Part shown: piece by piece, positions 41,519 to 50,043 of the stretch
How the letters are laid out: each line of letters begins with the position of its first letter
How positions within the stretch are numbered: the first letter of the stretch is position 1
NCBI RefSeq assembly: GCF_019977755.1
Contig: NZ_AP025144.1
Location: 1,922,001-1,986,000, forward strand
Source of the DNA: Vibrio penaeicida
GTDB lineage: Bacteria; Pseudomonadota; Gammaproteobacteria; Enterobacterales; Vibrionaceae
Direction: 5' to 3'
Length of the DNA: 64,000 nucleotides
Translations under genes and position numbers: made by a program
The notes under the pieces: model-generated
The model's database searches: none
The model's input: only the letters and a program-made list of their open reading frames with translations
What the model was told of the DNA's origin: nothing

Positions 41519-44215
41519 ATGACTACTAACTTTTACATCCCAGAAGATCATGCACCGCTGCCCCCTAAAAATGCAGAGGTGATCACGACTGCTTGCGACT
41601 ACTGCGTGGTCGCATGTGGTTACAAAGTCTATCGTTGGCCATTAGAACAAGGCAGTGGAGGACAAAAAGCGAGCGAAAACGCCTTTGGTATCGATTTTCC
41701 GAGCGCACCTTTACAAGCTTGGGTTGCCCCAGCGCAACATAACGTTGTGATGCATAAAGGCAAACCTCACAACATCATAGTCGTACCCGACAAAGATGCA
41801 AAAGCCGTAAATAAAACTGGTGATTCGTCGATGCGCGGAGGCTTGCTAGCACAAAAGCTGTATAACCCTTCAACAGGAACTCGCGACCGGTTAACTCAAC
41901 CTTTAGTGAGAATCGGAGGCAGTTTGCAACCAGTGCCCTGGGACTTTGCATTGGATATTGCAGCAGAAGTTGGACGCCATGTGATTGAGAACCACGGCGC
42001 CAATGCCTACGGCGTTAAAACGTTCTCTTACCAATACATTGAAAACACCTACGCCATTACCAAGTACGCCCTTCGGCACATTAATACTGCGAACTTTACG
42101 TTCCACGATACACCATCGGACGTAACCTCTACACCGGGCTTTCGTGATGCAGGGTTTGATAACTTTGGTCCAAGTTACGACGATTGGGGTGCAGCAGACA
42201 CGCTTATGTTGTGTGGTACCGATCCTTACGAAACTAAGACCATTATTTTTACTCAGTACATCATGCCGGCCGTTCAGCGAGGCATGAAAACAGTGATTTT
42301 GAATCCGCGTGAAACCGCGGGTATTGCGTGGTTGAAGAAACATGGTGGTTTGCACATCGATTTAAACCCCGGCTCCGACAACTTGGTCGTAGGTGCCATC
42401 ATTCGTGTCATTCTCGAGAGCGGTTGGGAAGACAGCGAGTGGATTCAAAACTGGGTGAACAATAAGTGGGAGTCGAGCTCTGGCTTTGGACAAGGCACCC
42501 GAAATACTCCATGGCAGTGGCGAACCACTTGGGGCAAGTTCCAAACCAATAGTTTTGAAGACTACAAAAAATGGAATTTGAAACAGAAAGAGTACGACCC
42601 TAAATACGCAGCGGAAATGGCAGGAATCGATGTAAACAAAATTCATCAAGCGGCAGAAATGCTGGCTAAACCTGTAGGTGGGAAACGACCTAAATCGTCT
42701 ATCGCGATTGAGAAAGGGTTCTACTGGTCAAACAATACAGGTAACACCAACGCCATTTCGTCGCTTGGGACAATCATTGGTGCAGGAGGGCGTGAAGGAC
42801 GTGTCATTGGCAGAATGGGCGGGCACCAACGTGGTGGTCAGTCTGGTGGTAAGTTACCGCGTAACAAATCACCAGAAAAAGTACCGGGTCGTCGTCGCCG
42901 CTCTATAGACACCGACCGCTATCTCTATTCAGGGCATACGCGCTTTGCTCATGTGATTGGTACCACTTGGATTCAAGCAATGTGCGGAAGCCAAGGGTTG
43001 CAAAGGAAATTCTGGGAACTCACGACCGCTAACCCTCATCAGGTTTACACCTATGACAAGCAGGAAATCATCGATACCCTGAAAAAACGAGCTGATTCAG
43101 GCGGTATGGTTGTGATCAACCAAGATATTTACTTACGCGAACCAATAGGAGCGAAGTTTGCAGACATTGTCTTCCCAGCGGCAACATGGGGAGAAGAAGA
43201 CTTCATACGAGCTAATGGAGAACGCCGTTTGCGCTTGTATCAAAAGTTTGCCGATGCCCCAGGCCATGCAAAACCGGATTGGTGGATCATCAGCCAGCTT
43301 GCTAAACGAATTGGCTACGATGGCTTTGATTGGAGCAATTCCAATGAAGTTGCGGAAGAAGCCTCCCGCTTTAGCCGAGGAAGTCGCAAAGATTTTCACA
43401 TGATCAAAGTCGCGGCGCATGCTGAAGGAAAAACACTGCATGAAAAATTACGTGAATACGGTACGGATGGTATCCAAGGTCCCGTTTTTTATAACTACGA
43501 TACTAAGCAGCTTGTCGGTACGAAGCGGCTCCATGATACCGAGATGAGTGCAATCGCATTAGCAGAAAAGGGGCTAACAGACGGACCGCAAGGTGCGAAC
43601 GTGCTTAAAAAGCAACTCACTGCGTTTAACAGCCAAACCGGAAAGGTGAATTTACAAAAACACCCTTGGGATTTGTTTAGCGATTTTTATGCATGGTTGC
43701 AACCAAAAGGCGAAGAGCTTTGGTTCTCTAACGGTCGAATAAATGAAATTTGGCAGTCGGGCTTTGACGACGTGGAAAGACGAGCTTACGTGATTCAGCG
43801 CTGGCCGGAAAACTGGGTAGAAATACACCCAGAGGATGCAAAGGCTAGGGGGATCGAGTCGGGTGACCAAGTCATGATGTATTCCGACCGTGTTGCGAAC
43901 TTCAAAGATACGATCTTAGGCGTTCATGGCGACGATTTCCAATTCAGCAAGCTGATGGAAAATGGTCATATTAAGTTGGATAAAGCAGCGGTTACCGCTG
44001 TGGCCATTGTTACGCCAGCCGTTAAAAAAGGCGCGCTTTACGCCAATATGATTGATATGCGTCAGCCATCCAACTCACTGACGACGAGGGTTGTGGATCA
44101 AATATCCGGTAATTACAACTTCAAGATGGGGGTCGCCAACATTAAAAAAATTGGCGAATCCAAATACAAAAGTGAGTTTAGGGCGTTCTCTTTTGCGCCA
44201 AGGAACATCGTCTAA
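41519..44215 (+). CDS. idrA: AioA-like molybdopterin oxidoreductase, probable iodate reductase IdrA
   Basis: An 898-residue member of the DMSO reductase family. The [3Fe-4S] motif C26-x2-C29-x3-C33-x70-S104 (CDYCVVACGY ... SSMRGG) is the exact AioA/IdrA spacing. Large-subunit signal peptide is absent, so it should ride with the Tat-tagged Rieske subunit. Against arsenite oxidase: aligning by eye with Alcaligenes AioA, the arsenite-pocket H195 is kept (H196), R419/H423 are kept (R432, H436 in RMGGH), but E203 becomes S204. The partners are two dihaem peroxidases, as in IdrABP1P2. A basic patch (PGRRRRSID) is unusual. I infer a periplasmic molybdenum (or tungsten) oxyanion reductase, most likely for iodate. 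Substrate is not proven. Confidence 0.82.
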   Translation: MTTNFYIPEDHAPLPPKNAEVITTACDYCVVACGYKVYRWPLEQGSGGQKASENAFGIDFPSAPLQAWVAPAQHNVVMHKGKPHNIIVVPDKDAKAVNKTGDSSMRGGLLAQKLYNPSTGTRDRLTQPLVRIGGSLQPVPWDFALDIAAEVGRHVIENHGANAYGVKTFSYQYIENTYAITKYALRHINTANFTFHDTPSDVTSTPGFRDAGFDNFGPSYDDWGAADTLMLCGTDPYETKTIIFTQYIMPAVQRGMKTVILNPRETAGIAWLKKHGGLHIDLNPGSDNLVVGAIIRVILESGWEDSEWIQNWVNNKWESSSGFGQGTRNTPWQWRTTWGKFQTNSFEDYKKWNLKQKEYDPKYAAEMAGIDVNKIHQAAEMLAKPVGGKRPKSSIAIEKGFYWSNNTGNTNAISSLGTIIGAGGREGRVIGRMGGHQRGGQSGGKLPRNKSPEKVPGRRRRSIDTDRYLYSGHTRFAHVIGTTWIQAMCGSQGLQRKFWELTTANPHQVYTYDKQEIIDTLKKRADSGGMVVINQDIYLREPIGAKFADIVFPAATWGEEDFIRANGERRLRLYQKFADAPGHAKPDWWIISQLAKRIGYDGFDWSNSNEVAEEASRFSRGSRKDFHMIKVAAHAEGKTLHEKLREYGTDGIQGPVFYNYDTKQLVGTKRLHDTEMSAIALAEKGLTDGPQGANVLKKQLTAFNSQTGKVNLQKHPWDLFSDFYAWLQPKGEELWFSNGRINEIWQSGFDDVERRAYVIQRWPENWVEIHPEDAKARGIESGDQVMMYSDRVANFKDTILGVHGDDFQFSKLMENGHIKLDKAAVTAVAIVTPAVKKGALYANMIDMRQPSNSLTTRVVDQISGNYNFKMGVANIKKIGESKYKSEFRAFSFAPRNIV

Positions 44216-44221
44216 ACCTAT

Positions 44222-44259
44222 GAAGTGCCAAAGTGTAGGGGCTTTGGCGCTTCTTTTTT
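44222..44259 (+). terminator. Terminator after idrA
   Basis: GAAGTGCCAAAG pairs with CTTTGGCGCTTC (one G-T pair) around an 8-nt loop, followed by six T residues. It separates the reductase genes from the small cytochrome gene 34 bp further on. Confidence 0.9.
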
Positions 44260-44292
44260 ATCCTGAGTTCAGGTTTTAATTAAGGAATGGAT

Positions 44293-44595
44293 ATGAAAAA
44301 AATAATTGGGCTGGCGCTGGTACTTTTAGGGCTGTATGCCAACGTAGCTCTGGGCGCAGACATTGAGGCTGGAAAAGCCAAAGCAGTAACCTGTACCGCG
44401 TGTCATGGTGCAAATGGTATTTCACCTACGGATTTGTATCCGAACTTGGCTGGTCAAAAAGCGGGGTATTTGGTGAAGCAAATGAAAGCTTTTAAAGATG
44501 GAACGCGAAAAGAGCCAACCATGAATGCGATGGTGGCTGTGCTTAGTGATCAAGATATGGAGGACCTTGCAGCATTCTATGCATCGATGAAATAA
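44293..44595 (+). CDS. Small class I cytochrome c (c553-like)
   Basis: A 100-residue periplasmic monohaem cytochrome. ATG 44293 is chosen because AAGGA lies six bases upstream; the in-frame ATG at 44287 touches that site. The signal peptide is KKIIGLALVLLGLYANVALGA. The haem motif is CTACHG (about residue 35) and the axial Met lies in KEPTMNAMV, with the C-terminal helix DLAAFYASM typical of c553/c4-type folds. Lying just past the terminator of idrA, it is a likely electron donor to IdrAB or the IdrP proteins, made at a lower level by read-through or from its own promoter. Confidence 0.9.
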   Translation: MKKIIGLALVLLGLYANVALGADIEAGKAKAVTCTACHGANGISPTDLYPNLAGQKAGYLVKQMKAFKDGTRKEPTMNAMVAVLSDQDMEDLAAFYASMK

Positions 44596-44615
44596 TAAAC
44601 CTTTCCAACAATAAA

Positions 44616-44650
44616 AAAAGTGAGCTTCTAATTTTAGAAGCTCACTTTTT
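44616..44650. terminator. Bidirectional terminator
   Basis: AAAAAGTGAGCTTCTAA and TTAGAAGCTCACTTTTT form a long near-perfect stem with A and T runs, between the cytochrome gene and the converging DUF2960 gene. Confidence 0.92.
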
Positions 44651-44688
44651 ATTTAAAACGATGTATTTTCTCAACGAGGAAGCAGGTT

Positions 44689-44955
44689 TTAGCTTTTCTT
44701 TTTACCAACACCTAGGTTTTCTTTCTGTGCTAGTGTGATCTTACCAAAACCAAGCTTTCTAAAATGGTTATCACGGTAATCACGTACTGCTTTCGTGTCG
44801 GAGACAGCTTCAACTTGTTGTTCCATTTTCAAATAGTTGGAAATGTCGATACCTTCTGCGTCCGCGACGGCTTCATGAATAGAACGAAATTTCTCGTAAG
44901 AAAATAGAAGCGTTTTTTCTTCGTCTTTATAGGTATAAATAATGGTACGAGCCAT
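44689..44955 (-). CDS. DUF2960 family protein
   Basis: An 88-residue protein from the ATG at 44955 (MARTIIYTYKDEEKT), preferred over a longer frame because AGGCAG precedes it and the family starts this way. It shows KFRSIHEAVADAEGID and VRDYRDNHFRKLGF, which match my memory of DUF2960, a small family of vibrios and relatives. It has no known function. It may be a core gene caught beside the reductase cluster. Confidence 0.82.
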   Translation of the reverse strand: MARTIIYTYKDEEKTLLFSYEKFRSIHEAVADAEGIDISNYLKMEQQVEAVSDTKAVRDYRDNHFRKLGFGKITLAQKENLGVGKKKS

Positions 44956-45047
44956 AAATTTCTGCCTGTTAGGGTTTAACCTGAGTAATTTTGGCACACT
45001 CTATCAATTGGGTAGAGTGATGCCAAACCCTTTTTACTGATATCGTC

Positions 45048-46862
45048 CTAGACTCGACCTTGCAGTGGAATAATGGTGACGCTTTCACCTGCTTTTACCG
45101 TGTCGACTTCTGGCGTAATTTCTATCAAGCAATTGGCTTCACTCATGGAGCGGAGTATCCCTGAACCTTGCTTGCCTGTGGTTTTTACCTCTAATTGCCC
45201 ATTTGAGTTTACATTGTAAATTCCACGGCTGAATTCTGTTCTTCCTTGGCGAGAACGTAAGTTTTCACTGGCAATGGCCGACACTTTAAGCGGCGTCCAA
45301 TTCTTCTCTCCTTGGAGTTTTCGAATGGCAGGCTCCACAAAATTAATAAACGAAACCATAACAGCAACGGGGTTACCGGGTAATCCGAAGAAAGGTTTAT
45401 CAGAAATTTTTCCGAATGCGAGAGGGCGACCCGGTCTCATACTGATGCGCCAAAAATCGATCTGACCGAGCGCGTCTAGAGCGAGCTTTATGTAATCCGC
45501 ATCGCCAACCGATACACCTCCTGATGTAATGATGGCATCGGCTGTTTCCCCTGCATCTTTCAAAGCTTTCATAATGACCTGTTGATCGTCTTCCAAAATG
45601 CCTAGGTCCATCACCTCGCAACCTAGCTGCTCTAGAAGCCCTTTCAATGTGTAGCGGTTGGAATCGTAGATGCAATTGTCTTTTAATTCGTTTCCCGGCG
45701 CTTGGACTTCATCGCCAGTAGAGAATAGCGCAACACGAACAGGGCGCACGACGTGACAACGGTTAATACCGAGCGACGCTACCATTCCCATTTCAGCCGA
45801 GCCAATGCGTTTTCCTGCCTCAAATACTTGTTGTCCTTCAGACAAGTCTTCACCCGCCTGGCGTACGTTTTGTTCTGCTTTAATACTAGATGTTGAAAAG
45901 GTGACAATGTCACATTCCTGATTGGCTTGTTCACGCATGATGACGGTATCAGCGCCATGTGGAGTAGGTGCTCCCGTCATGATCTTTACCGCTTCGCCTT
46001 CTTGTAATGGCTGTGTATAGGCATTGCCAGCCATGACTTCAGCAACGACTTTAAATGCCTTCTTCCCGATGTCTTCGCTGCGAATGGCATAACCGTCCAT
46101 AGCCGAATTGGTGTACGCCGGAACATTGATAGGAGAATACACTGCTTGTGCAAGTACATTTCCATACGATTTTTCAACATGAATATGAGTTGTGTCTGAA
46201 ATGGGCGTCACCGCAGACAAAATGGCATCACGCCCTTGTTCTACCGATAAGAAAGCAGGCGACACAATGTCGCAGCAACTTGATGCTTCTGACGGCACGG
46301 AGGAGCATGATGGTTGAGCTGCATGTACGTCTTTTACATCCACCTTACCGTTCGCATAATCCATCACGAAGCTTGCAATGGCATCGAGATCATTGATGTT
46401 CATTTGAGGAAGGCGTGCACCAACAGATCGGTCCGCTGCAATCGCGATGATGTTTTCATCGCTTGGGTGAAGCCAAGGTTTTCCTACTTCTTCGCGGTTT
46501 AATTCAACTTTAGGGAAAGCAATGTTTTTACACCCTTCAACCAATATTAAATCGAGCTGAGTATCATCAAACCTAGAAATTAAATACTCAAAATTGGCTT
46601 CATTTTCTGGGGTTTCTGTCATCAAAGCATGGCGATAGCGCGAGCTGATCAGCATTTGACTTGCTCCAGCTTTGCGCAATCGGTAGCTGTCTTTCCCAGG
46701 TTTATCGACATCGAAGTTATGGTGAGCGTGTTTCAGAACACCGATCCGCAACCCTTTTTCAGTCAATTTCGGTAGAAGCGCTTCAAGCAGAGTCGTTTTG
46801 CCTGTACCGCTGTACGCTGCAAAGCCGAGAACGGGTAACGAAGTAGGGAGGTTTTTTGTCAT
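45048..46862 (-). CDS. MobB-MoeA fusion, molybdenum cofactor synthesis
   Basis: A 604-residue two-domain protein. Residues 1-170 are MobB (P-loop [32 protein letters not shown]), a GTPase linked to the guanylation of molybdopterin. Residues about 205-604 are MoeA, which inserts the metal into adenylated molybdopterin ([45 protein letters not shown]). A cysteine-containing linker ([16 protein letters not shown]) joins them. In E. coli these are separate proteins. It overlaps mobA by 4 bp and is the last gene of the tup-mob transcript, so it should supply cofactor to IdrA. Confidence 0.93.
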   Translation of the reverse strand: MTKNLPTSLPVLGFAAYSGTGKTTLLEALLPKLTEKGLRIGVLKHAHHNFDVDKPGKDSYRLRKAGASQMLISSRYRHALMTETPENEANFEYLISRFDDTQLDLILVEGCKNIAFPKVELNREEVGKPWLHPSDENIIAIAADRSVGARLPQMNINDLDAIASFVMDYANGKVDVKDVHAAQPSCSSVPSEASSCCDIVSPAFLSVEQGRDAILSAVTPISDTTHIHVEKSYGNVLAQAVYSPINVPAYTNSAMDGYAIRSEDIGKKAFKVVAEVMAGNAYTQPLQEGEAVKIMTGAPTPHGADTVIMREQANQECDIVTFSTSSIKAEQNVRQAGEDLSEGQQVFEAGKRIGSAEMGMVASLGINRCHVVRPVRVALFSTGDEVQAPGNELKDNCIYDSNRYTLKGLLEQLGCEVMDLGILEDDQQVIMKALKDAGETADAIITSGGVSVGDADYIKLALDALGQIDFWRISMRPGRPLAFGKISDKPFFGLPGNPVAVMVSFINFVEPAIRKLQGEKNWTPLKVSAIASENLRSRQGRTEFSRGIYNVNSNGQLEVKTTGKQGSGILRSMSEANCLIEITPEVDTVKAGESVTIIPLQGRV

Positions 46863-47443
46863 AATACAGTACCTAATTGTTCCAACTCTTCAGGCGTATT
46901 CAGGTTGATAAAGCATTGTGCGGCATCAGAGAAATCGACGCGATGAGTCACACACTCCTGATAAAGAAGAATAATTTTACGATCGCCACGTTTAAGAAAT
47001 GCTTCGAGTTTAGGTAAAACGCGCTTATGGAAAAGGGTAAACACGGGTTGTAAATGATCACCATCGTGCGCGACTAAAATATCAGAGTCGGCTTGAATGG
47101 CGTTTTGAAAACGCGCAACCAGATCGGATGATATACATGGGCTGTCGCAAGGAACAAACCCAACCCAATCACAATTTGCGTGTTTTAGACCCGCGTGAAT
47201 ACCACCAAGGGGACCGGGAAAATCTTGAAATTCATCCCCAACAACAGGCGCATATTCATGATAGGCGTCAATGTTGCGATTGGCATTAATCAATAAATCG
47301 TGCGTTTGGGCACTTAAAATGGAGTGGACATGTTCAATCAAAGGGCGACCATTCAGGGTGATTAATCCTTTGTCTTGCCCGCCCATACGTGTTGCTTTAC
47401 CGCCAGCTAAAATAACCCAACTAATTGGCGTTGGAAATTGCAT
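46859..47443 (-). CDS. mobA: Molybdenum cofactor guanylyltransferase
   Basis: A 194-residue nucleotidyltransferase that links GMP to molybdopterin to make the bis-MGD cofactor used by the DMSO reductase family, which includes AioA and IdrA. Motifs are [16 protein letters not shown] (GTP-binding loop), [16 protein letters not shown] and FVPCDSPC. It overlaps the transporter ATPase gene by 23 bp upstream and the mobB-moeA gene by 4 bp downstream, so the whole set is tightly coupled. Confidence 0.95.
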   Translation of the reverse strand: MQFPTPISWVILAGGKATRMGGQDKGLITLNGRPLIEHVHSILSAQTHDLLINANRNIDAYHEYAPVVGDEFQDFPGPLGGIHAGLKHANCDWVGFVPCDSPCISSDLVARFQNAIQADSDILVAHDGDHLQPVFTLFHKRVLPKLEAFLKRGDRKIILLYQECVTHRVDFSDAAQCFINLNTPEELEQLGTVL

Positions 47444-48125
47444 ACTGCTTCTCTTGTATTAATTGTAATAATGGCTTTTCAGTCAAAGACTTATCTTCAA
47501 TACACCACTGCTTTTGGCATAGCCGAGTTAACGAATTACTTTGGTGACTGGTGATCACCAAACTGGCACCTCGACTTAATAAGTCTTTTGACATTAACAC
47601 CAATCGTTCAATCGATTCTTGATCCAGACTGGCACTTGGCTCATCCATTAACAAAATCGATGGGTTAAGAATCCACGCTCTTGCCATCGCGACACGCTGC
47701 CTTTCTCCACCGGAGAGTAAAGAGACATGCTCATCGGCGAGTGTTTCCAGCCCAACCATTCTCAAGGCTTTAATGACTTTATTGCGTTTTTCTTGTTTGC
47801 TCTCTGATGTGTATTTTACGCCATACGCAACATTTTGAAACACAGAGCCATCAAACAGATAGGGTGACTGATGCAAATAAATGATATCGGAACGAGTTCG
47901 CGCGCCCAACATTCTTTTTAACAGGGAAGGTAAGGGGAAATCGATATCTCCGCTGGTTGGCTCAATTAAGCCCGCCATGATCTTAAGTAGCGTGGTTTTC
48001 CCTACACCGTTATCTCCCTGAAGATAAACCGCTTCATTGGGTCCAATTTTGATTTCAGGAATGTAAAACAGCACTCGATCTTTAAATCTCATTGAGAGAT
48101 TGCGAGCAGACAGTTTAAGCGTCAT
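47421..48125 (-). CDS. tupC: Tungstate/molybdate ABC transporter ATPase
   Basis: A 234-residue ATPase. ATG 48125 is chosen because AGGAGG stands seven bases upstream and the Walker A follows at the normal distance; a longer frame to 48392 runs through the permease gene. Motifs: Walker [11 protein letters not shown]-loop HQSPYLF, signature LSGGERQR, Walker [13 protein letters not shown] and H-loop TSHQ. It powers the permease encoded just upstream. The family assignment to TupC rests on the TupA and TupB neighbours, since no regulatory TOBE/MOP domain is present, unlike ModC. Confidence 0.88.
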   Translation of the reverse strand: MTLKLSARNLSMRFKDRVLFYIPEIKIGPNEAVYLQGDNGVGKTTLLKIMAGLIEPTSGDIDFPLPSLLKRMLGARTRSDIIYLHQSPYLFDGSVFQNVAYGVKYTSESKQEKRNKVIKALRMVGLETLADEHVSLLSGGERQRVAMARAWILNPSILLMDEPSASLDQESIERLVLMSKDLLSRGASLVITSHQSNSLTRLCQKQWCIEDKSLTEKPLLQLIQEKQYAISNAN

Positions 48126-48136
48126 CCGTGTGCCTC

Positions 48137-48835
48137 CTATGTCCGCAAATACCCTTTCCCACGCACTGAGGAAAGAGAGAAGTTTAATAGCAGCGCCAAA
48201 CAAAGCAGAACAATACCCAAAGCAACGCCTTGAGCAAATGCACCTTTTTGGCTTTCCATTGCTATTGCGGTGGGGATATTGCGCGTGACCCCCATAATAT
48301 TTCCGCCGACCATCATGGAGCAGCCGACTTCCGTAATGATTCTTGAAAATGCAGTAATGGTTGCGGCGATCAACGGGAACCGGTTTTCCCACAGTAAAGT
48401 GAACGTAACGTGAGGAATGGAAACACCTAACGTTAAGGACGTTTCCAAAGCCCGACGATCACTCGCCTGCAATGCACCATGCATCATCGAGACTAAAATG
48501 GGGAAACAAATCAGCATCTGCCCGAAAATCATGGCTTTTTGCGTAAACAGCATTTGCCAATCACCCAAAGGGCCGGCTCGCGATAGCATCATGTAAAGAA
48601 GTAGACCAATAACTACGGTTGGCACTGCCTGAAGCGTATTTACTAAAGACAAAATCAACCAACGTCCCGGAAAATCGCAATAAGCGAGGATGAAAGCAAA
48701 CAGCAGGGAAGGGACCAAAACCAGCATCAAAGCAGAAAGTGACACACTGAATGAGACCGTCACAATCGTCCATAACTGTGGGTCAAAGCTGATCAGCAGT
48801 TGAAGTGCTTCTAGAGTGGTTTGCCAAAGCGACAT
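48137..48835 (-). CDS. tupB: Tungstate ABC transporter permease
   Basis: A 232-residue inner-membrane protein with about five to six helices and a permease coupling loop (ALETSLTLGVSIPHVTFTLLWEN), the EAA region that contacts the ATPase. Its start lies 2 bp after the end of the binding-protein gene. Features fit the TupB/WtpB-like permeases for tungstate; the pore is presumably a homodimer. Confidence 0.9.
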   Translation of the reverse strand: MSLWQTTLEALQLLISFDPQLWTIVTVSFSVSLSALMLVLVPSLLFAFILAYCDFPGRWLILSLVNTLQAVPTVVIGLLLYMMLSRAGPLGDWQMLFTQKAMIFGQMLICFPILVSMMHGALQASDRRALETSLTLGVSIPHVTFTLLWENRFPLIAATITAFSRIITEVGCSMMVGGNIMGVTRNIPTAIAMESQKGAFAQGVALGIVLLCLALLLNFSLSSVRGKGYLRT

Positions 48836-48837
48836 GG

Positions 48838-49725
48838 TTACTTGCTCTCCGCCTTGTTCTTCACAACCGCTTGTGTATTGGCAACAGACTTGGTATTCGC
48901 AACGGACTTAGCATTAGCAACAAAAAGTTGTTTACCTTGCCGCTTAAAATTATTGATGAGTGTTTGTCCTTTTTGATTAACCAACCAATCGCTGAACACC
49001 TTAGCGCCTTGATAATTGATGTCTGGGTAGCGTTTTGGGTTCACAAGAATTACTTGATACGGGTTGAACAAGCGTTTATCTCCCTCAATTGCTATACCCA
49101 GTTCAACTTTATTTTGATACGCCAACCACGTACCACGATCCGTTAAAGTATAGCCCTGCATTTCAGAAGCCATATTCAAGGTTGGTCCCATTCCTTGCCC
49201 CACGGATCGGTAGCCGCCAAAATTCGGCTCTATCGAGCTTTGCGCCCATAGGTTGAGTTCTTTTTTGTGCGTTCCAGAATCATCGCCACGCGAAACAAAC
49301 GTTGATTCGGTGTTCGCAATTTTCTTAAACGCTTTGGCTACGTCGTCTCCACCGTAAACCTGTGCAGGGTCACCTTTCGGTCCGACGACAACAAAATCGT
49401 TATACATTAAGGCTCTAGGTAAAATGCCGTAACCTTTTTCAACAAAATTCGCTTCGGCCTTTGGGGCGTGTGTCATTACTAGGTCGACATCGCCATTTTG
49501 CCCCATTCGCAGTGACTTACCCGTTCCAGCAGCGATGACATCCACTTTGTATCCGGTATCTTTTTCAAATTCAGGAAGTAGGTAGTCCAAAAGGCCAGAA
49601 TGATAAGTGCTGGTTGTAGTAGCCAAGCGAACATGGGGCTTTGTTTGGTCGGCAAATACATAAGAACTGACGGTTGTTGCAAAAATAGTCGCTGAAACGG
49701 CGAGGGCAGTCGCAGTGTAATTCAT
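48838..49725 (-). CDS. tupA: Tungstate/molybdate periplasmic binding protein
   Basis: A 295-residue protein with a signal peptide (about 1-25, ending SSYVFA). The mature start LATTTSTYHSGLLDYLLPEF holds the TTTS motif of TupA, which binds the oxyanion, and VDVIAAGTGKSLRMGQ continues the family pattern. It binds tungstate (WO4) or molybdate and hands it to TupBC. The last 25 residues are odd: a tandem repeat of KSVAN(A/T) units, then a lysine tail. It is the first gene of the transcript driven by the sigma-54 promoter at 49855. Whether IdrA uses W or Mo is open, as TupA normally prefers tungstate. Confidence 0.92.
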   Translation of the reverse strand: MNYTATALAVSATIFATTVSSYVFADQTKPHVRLATTTSTYHSGLLDYLLPEFEKDTGYKVDVIAAGTGKSLRMGQNGDVDLVMTHAPKAEANFVEKGYGILPRALMYNDFVVVGPKGDPAQVYGGDDVAKAFKKIANTESTFVSRGDDSGTHKKELNLWAQSSIEPNFGGYRSVGQGMGPTLNMASEMQGYTLTDRGTWLAYQNKVELGIAIEGDKRLFNPYQVILVNPKRYPDINYQGAKVFSDWLVNQKGQTLINNFKRQGKQLFVANAKSVANTKSVANTQAVVKNKAESK

Positions 49726-49854
49726 TACTTAATTCCATTTATTTTAGTTTTTGAATGCATTGGTTTGTACCGATCGCTCTATACTGAACGAAGCCAAAGA
49801 CAAAGAATCGATAGCCTTGGCGTGTAGACGCGACAAACAGATACCCAATAGACA

Positions 49855-49872
49855 GTGCAATCCCAGTGCCAA
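49855..49872 (-). promoter_or_regulatory. Strong sigma-54 promoter of the tup-mob operon
   Basis: On the minus strand TTGGCACTGGGATTGCAC matches the -24/-12 consensus TTGGCAC-N5-TTGC exactly, with GG-N10-GC spacing. The start point would be near 49843, giving a leader of about 118 nt before tupA. Confidence 0.9.
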
Positions 49873-49982
49873 GTTGGTTTGAGTAAAAACCCCTTGTTTT
49901 TGTGAGGGAAGTCATCAGTTTTGTGACCGCGCCGTATCCGAAAAATTTGAGCTAGGACAAAATGTCGCACATACTTAGTTTT

Positions 49983-50000
49983 CCAATTGATCTCGATTGG
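49983..50000. promoter_or_regulatory. 18-bp palindrome, probable enhancer-binding site
   Basis: CCAATTGATCTCGATTGG reads CCAATyGA-N2-TCrATTGG, palindromic apart from one mismatched pair. It lies about 140 bp upstream of the predicted tupA start point and about 45 bp before the sigma-54 regulator gene, the right place for a shared activator site. This is inference from symmetry and position. Confidence 0.6.
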
Positions 50001-50043
50001 TACACTCTGTCCCAGTTTTTCCGAACCCAAAGATGAGCCATAT

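Noticed and set aside
41519..44215. Simple arsenite oxidase (AioA) call
   Set aside because: The iron-sulfur motif fits AioA, but the pocket glutamate is replaced and two dihaem peroxidases accompany it, with no arsenic genes nearby.
48126..48392. N-terminal extension of the TupC ATPase
   Set aside because: It runs through the tupB coding region in another frame; AGGAGG before the ATG at 48125 marks the start.
49987..50043. N-terminal extension of the second sigma-54 regulator
   Set aside because: It would start at a TTG inside the 18-bp palindrome without a ribosome site; the ATGs at 50044 or 50071 give a normal receiver domain.
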